In this document: positions 62,908 through 64,000 of the stretch, one piece after another
Numbering within the stretch: the first letter of the stretch is position 1
Layout of the letters: every line of letters starts with the position of its first letter
NCBI RefSeq assembly: GCF_010728725.1
Contig: NZ_AP022606.1
Coordinates: forward strand, 2,046,001 to 2,110,000
Reading direction: 5' to 3'
DNA: 64,000 nt
From: Mycobacterium branderi
GTDB lineage: Bacteria; Actinomycetota; Actinomycetes; Mycobacteriales; Mycobacteriaceae
The notes under the pieces: model-generated
The model's database searches: none
The model's input: the letters and a program-made list of their open reading frames with translations, nothing else
What the model was told of the DNA's origin: nothing
Made by a program: the position numbers and the translations under genes

Positions 62908-64000
62908 AGCATCCCGAATGTGCTGGCCGGCCGCTACGCCAGCGCCGAGATGGTGGCGATCTGGTCGCCGGAGGCCAAGGTGGTCGCCGAGCGACGACTG
63001 TGGCTGGCGGTGCTGCGGGCGCAGACGGAACTGGGTATTGAGGTTCCCGCCTCCGTTCTTGCTGACTACGAGCGGGTGCTCGACGACGTCGACCTGGGCT
63101 CGATCGCCGCCCGCGAGCGGGTGCTGCGCCACGACGTCAAGGCCCGCATCGAGGAATTCAACGCGCTGGCCGGCCACGAACACGTGCACAAGGGCATGAC
63201 CAGCCGCGACCTCACCGAGAACGTCGAGCAGCTGCAGATCCGCCGATCGCTGGAGCTGGTGTTCTCCCATGGGGTGGCGGTGGTGGCCCGGTTGGCCGAG
63301 CGGGCGGTGACCTACCGCGACCTGGTGATGGCCGGGCGCAGTCACAACGTCGCCGCGCAGGCCACCACGCTGGGCAAACGGTTCGCCTCCGCGGCGCAGG
63401 AGACACTGATTGCGTTGACCCGGCTGCGCGAGCTGATCGACCGCTACCCGCTGCGCGGCATCAAAGGCCCGATGGGCACTGCGCAGGACATGCTCGACCT
63501 GCTGGGTGACCGGACGAAGCTCGCCGTGCTCGAGCAGCGTGTTGCCGAATTCCTGGGATTCTCAACGGTTTTGACGAGTGTCGGGCAGGTGTATCCGCGG
63601 TCGCTGGACCACGACGTGGTCTCGGCGTTGGTGCAGTTCGGTGCGGGCCCGTCGTCGCTGGCGCACACCATCCGCCTGATGGCCGGGCATGATCTGGTCA
63701 CCGAGGGTTTCGCGCCCGGGCAGGTCGGCTCGTCGGCGATGCCGCACAAGATGAACACCCGCAGCTGCGAGCGGATCAACGGCCTGCAGGTGGTGCTGCG
63801 CGGCTATGCCTCGATGGCCGCCGAGTTGGCCGGCGCGCAGTGGAACGAGGGCGACGTGTTCTGTTCGGTGGTGCGCCGAGCCGCATTGCCGGACAGCTTC
63901 TTTGCCGTCGACGGGCAGATCGAGACGCTGCTGACCGTGCTCGACGAGTTCGGCGCCTACCCGGCGGTGATCCAGCGGGAGCTGGACCGCTACCTGCCGT
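62905..64000 (+). CDS. purB: Adenylosuccinate lyase PurB, 3' end outside window
   Basis: The first 365 residues are present; the gene runs off the right edge. The start VSIPNVLAGRYASAEMVAIW matches M. tuberculosis PurB, and the fumarase/lyase signature GSSAMPHKMN is intact, as are GRSHNVAAQATTLGKR and the THxx-type region HVHKGMTSRDLTEN. It removes fumarate from SAICAR and adenylosuccinate in purine synthesis. GTG 62905 is the conserved start. Confidence 0.97.
   Translation, partial: MSIPNVLAGRYASAEMVAIWSPEAKVVAERRLWLAVLRAQTELGIEVPASVLADYERVLDDVDLGSIAARERVLRHDVKARIEEFNALAGHEHVHKGMTSRDLTENVEQLQIRRSLELVFSHGVAVVARLAERAVTYRDLVMAGRSHNVAAQATTLGKRFASAAQETLIALTRLRELIDRYPLRGIKGPMGTAQDMLDLLGDRTKLAVLEQRVAEFLGFSTVLTSVGQVYPRSLDHDVVSALVQFGAGPSSLAHTIRLMAGHDLVTEGFAPGQVGSSAMPHKMNTRSCERINGLQVVLRGYASMAAELAGAQWNEGDVFCSVVRRAALPDSFFAVDGQIETLLTVLDEFGAYPAVIQRELDRYLP

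Overview
This window comes from a high-GC actinobacterium, almost certainly a Mycobacterium in the broad sense. The reasons are a complete YrbE-MceA-F operon, many cytochrome P450s, acyl-CoA ligases and WS/DGAT acyltransferases, a phoP-phoR pair whose products closely match those of M. tuberculosis, and two MIRU-type repeats. From about 33.8 kb to the right edge, gene order follows M. tuberculosis Rv0756c to Rv0777 as I recall it (Rv0756c, phoP, phoR, HIT protein, Rv0760c, adhB, Rv0762c, ferredoxin, cyp51, Rv0765c, cyp123, Rv0767c, aldA, Rv0769, Rv0770, Rv0771, purD, ggtA, Rv0774c, Rv0775, Rv0776c, purB), with several accessory insertions. All family and orthologue calls rest on reading the translations; no database search was run.

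Left part (1 to 19.8 kb): a dense catabolic region. It holds a Baeyer-Villiger monooxygenase, five short-chain dehydrogenases (one frameshifted), a meta-cleavage-product-type hydrolase, two divergent acyl-CoA-dehydrogenase-like flavin enzymes, two acyl-CoA ligases, an HSL-type esterase, two WS/DGAT acyltransferases, a KstD-like flavoprotein, and IclR and PucR regulators. Together these suggest oxidation and CoA activation of a hydrophobic, perhaps steroid-like, ketone or alcohol, with a route into storage lipid. The substrate cannot be read from the sequence.

Middle (19.8 to 33.7 kb): an LCP cell-wall ligase (CpsA type), a small unknown gene behind a structured leader, a TetR regulator, then yrbEA-yrbEB-mceA-F and a UspA protein. 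Three copies of a 16-bp palindrome bracket the TetR gene and the mce promoter, which points to local repression of the lipid importer. A tRNA-Thr gene marks the left edge of the conserved block.

Right part (33.8 to 64 kb): the conserved block. It includes PhoPR with a PhoP-box-like repeat in front, the sterol demethylase operon (cyp51, ferredoxin, cyp123, SDRs, alcohol dehydrogenase) divergent from the aldA-Rv0771 operon, purine genes purD and purB, and ggtA. The insertions are an XRE-nucleotidyltransferase/HEPN toxin-antitoxin pair (38.0 kb), an SDR and an old-yellow-enzyme reductase (38.8 to 42.1 kb), a TetR plus CYP125-like P450 (51.8 to 53.6 kb), and an SRPBCC-TetR pair with a thiolase (56.8 to 59.0 kb). 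A pair of about 60-bp palindromic repeats sits at 42.1 and 49.7 kb. Two genes look broken: the SDR at 1697 by a frameshift and a small membrane-protein gene at 36876 by one in-frame stop. No insertion sequence, prophage or CRISPR array was seen.
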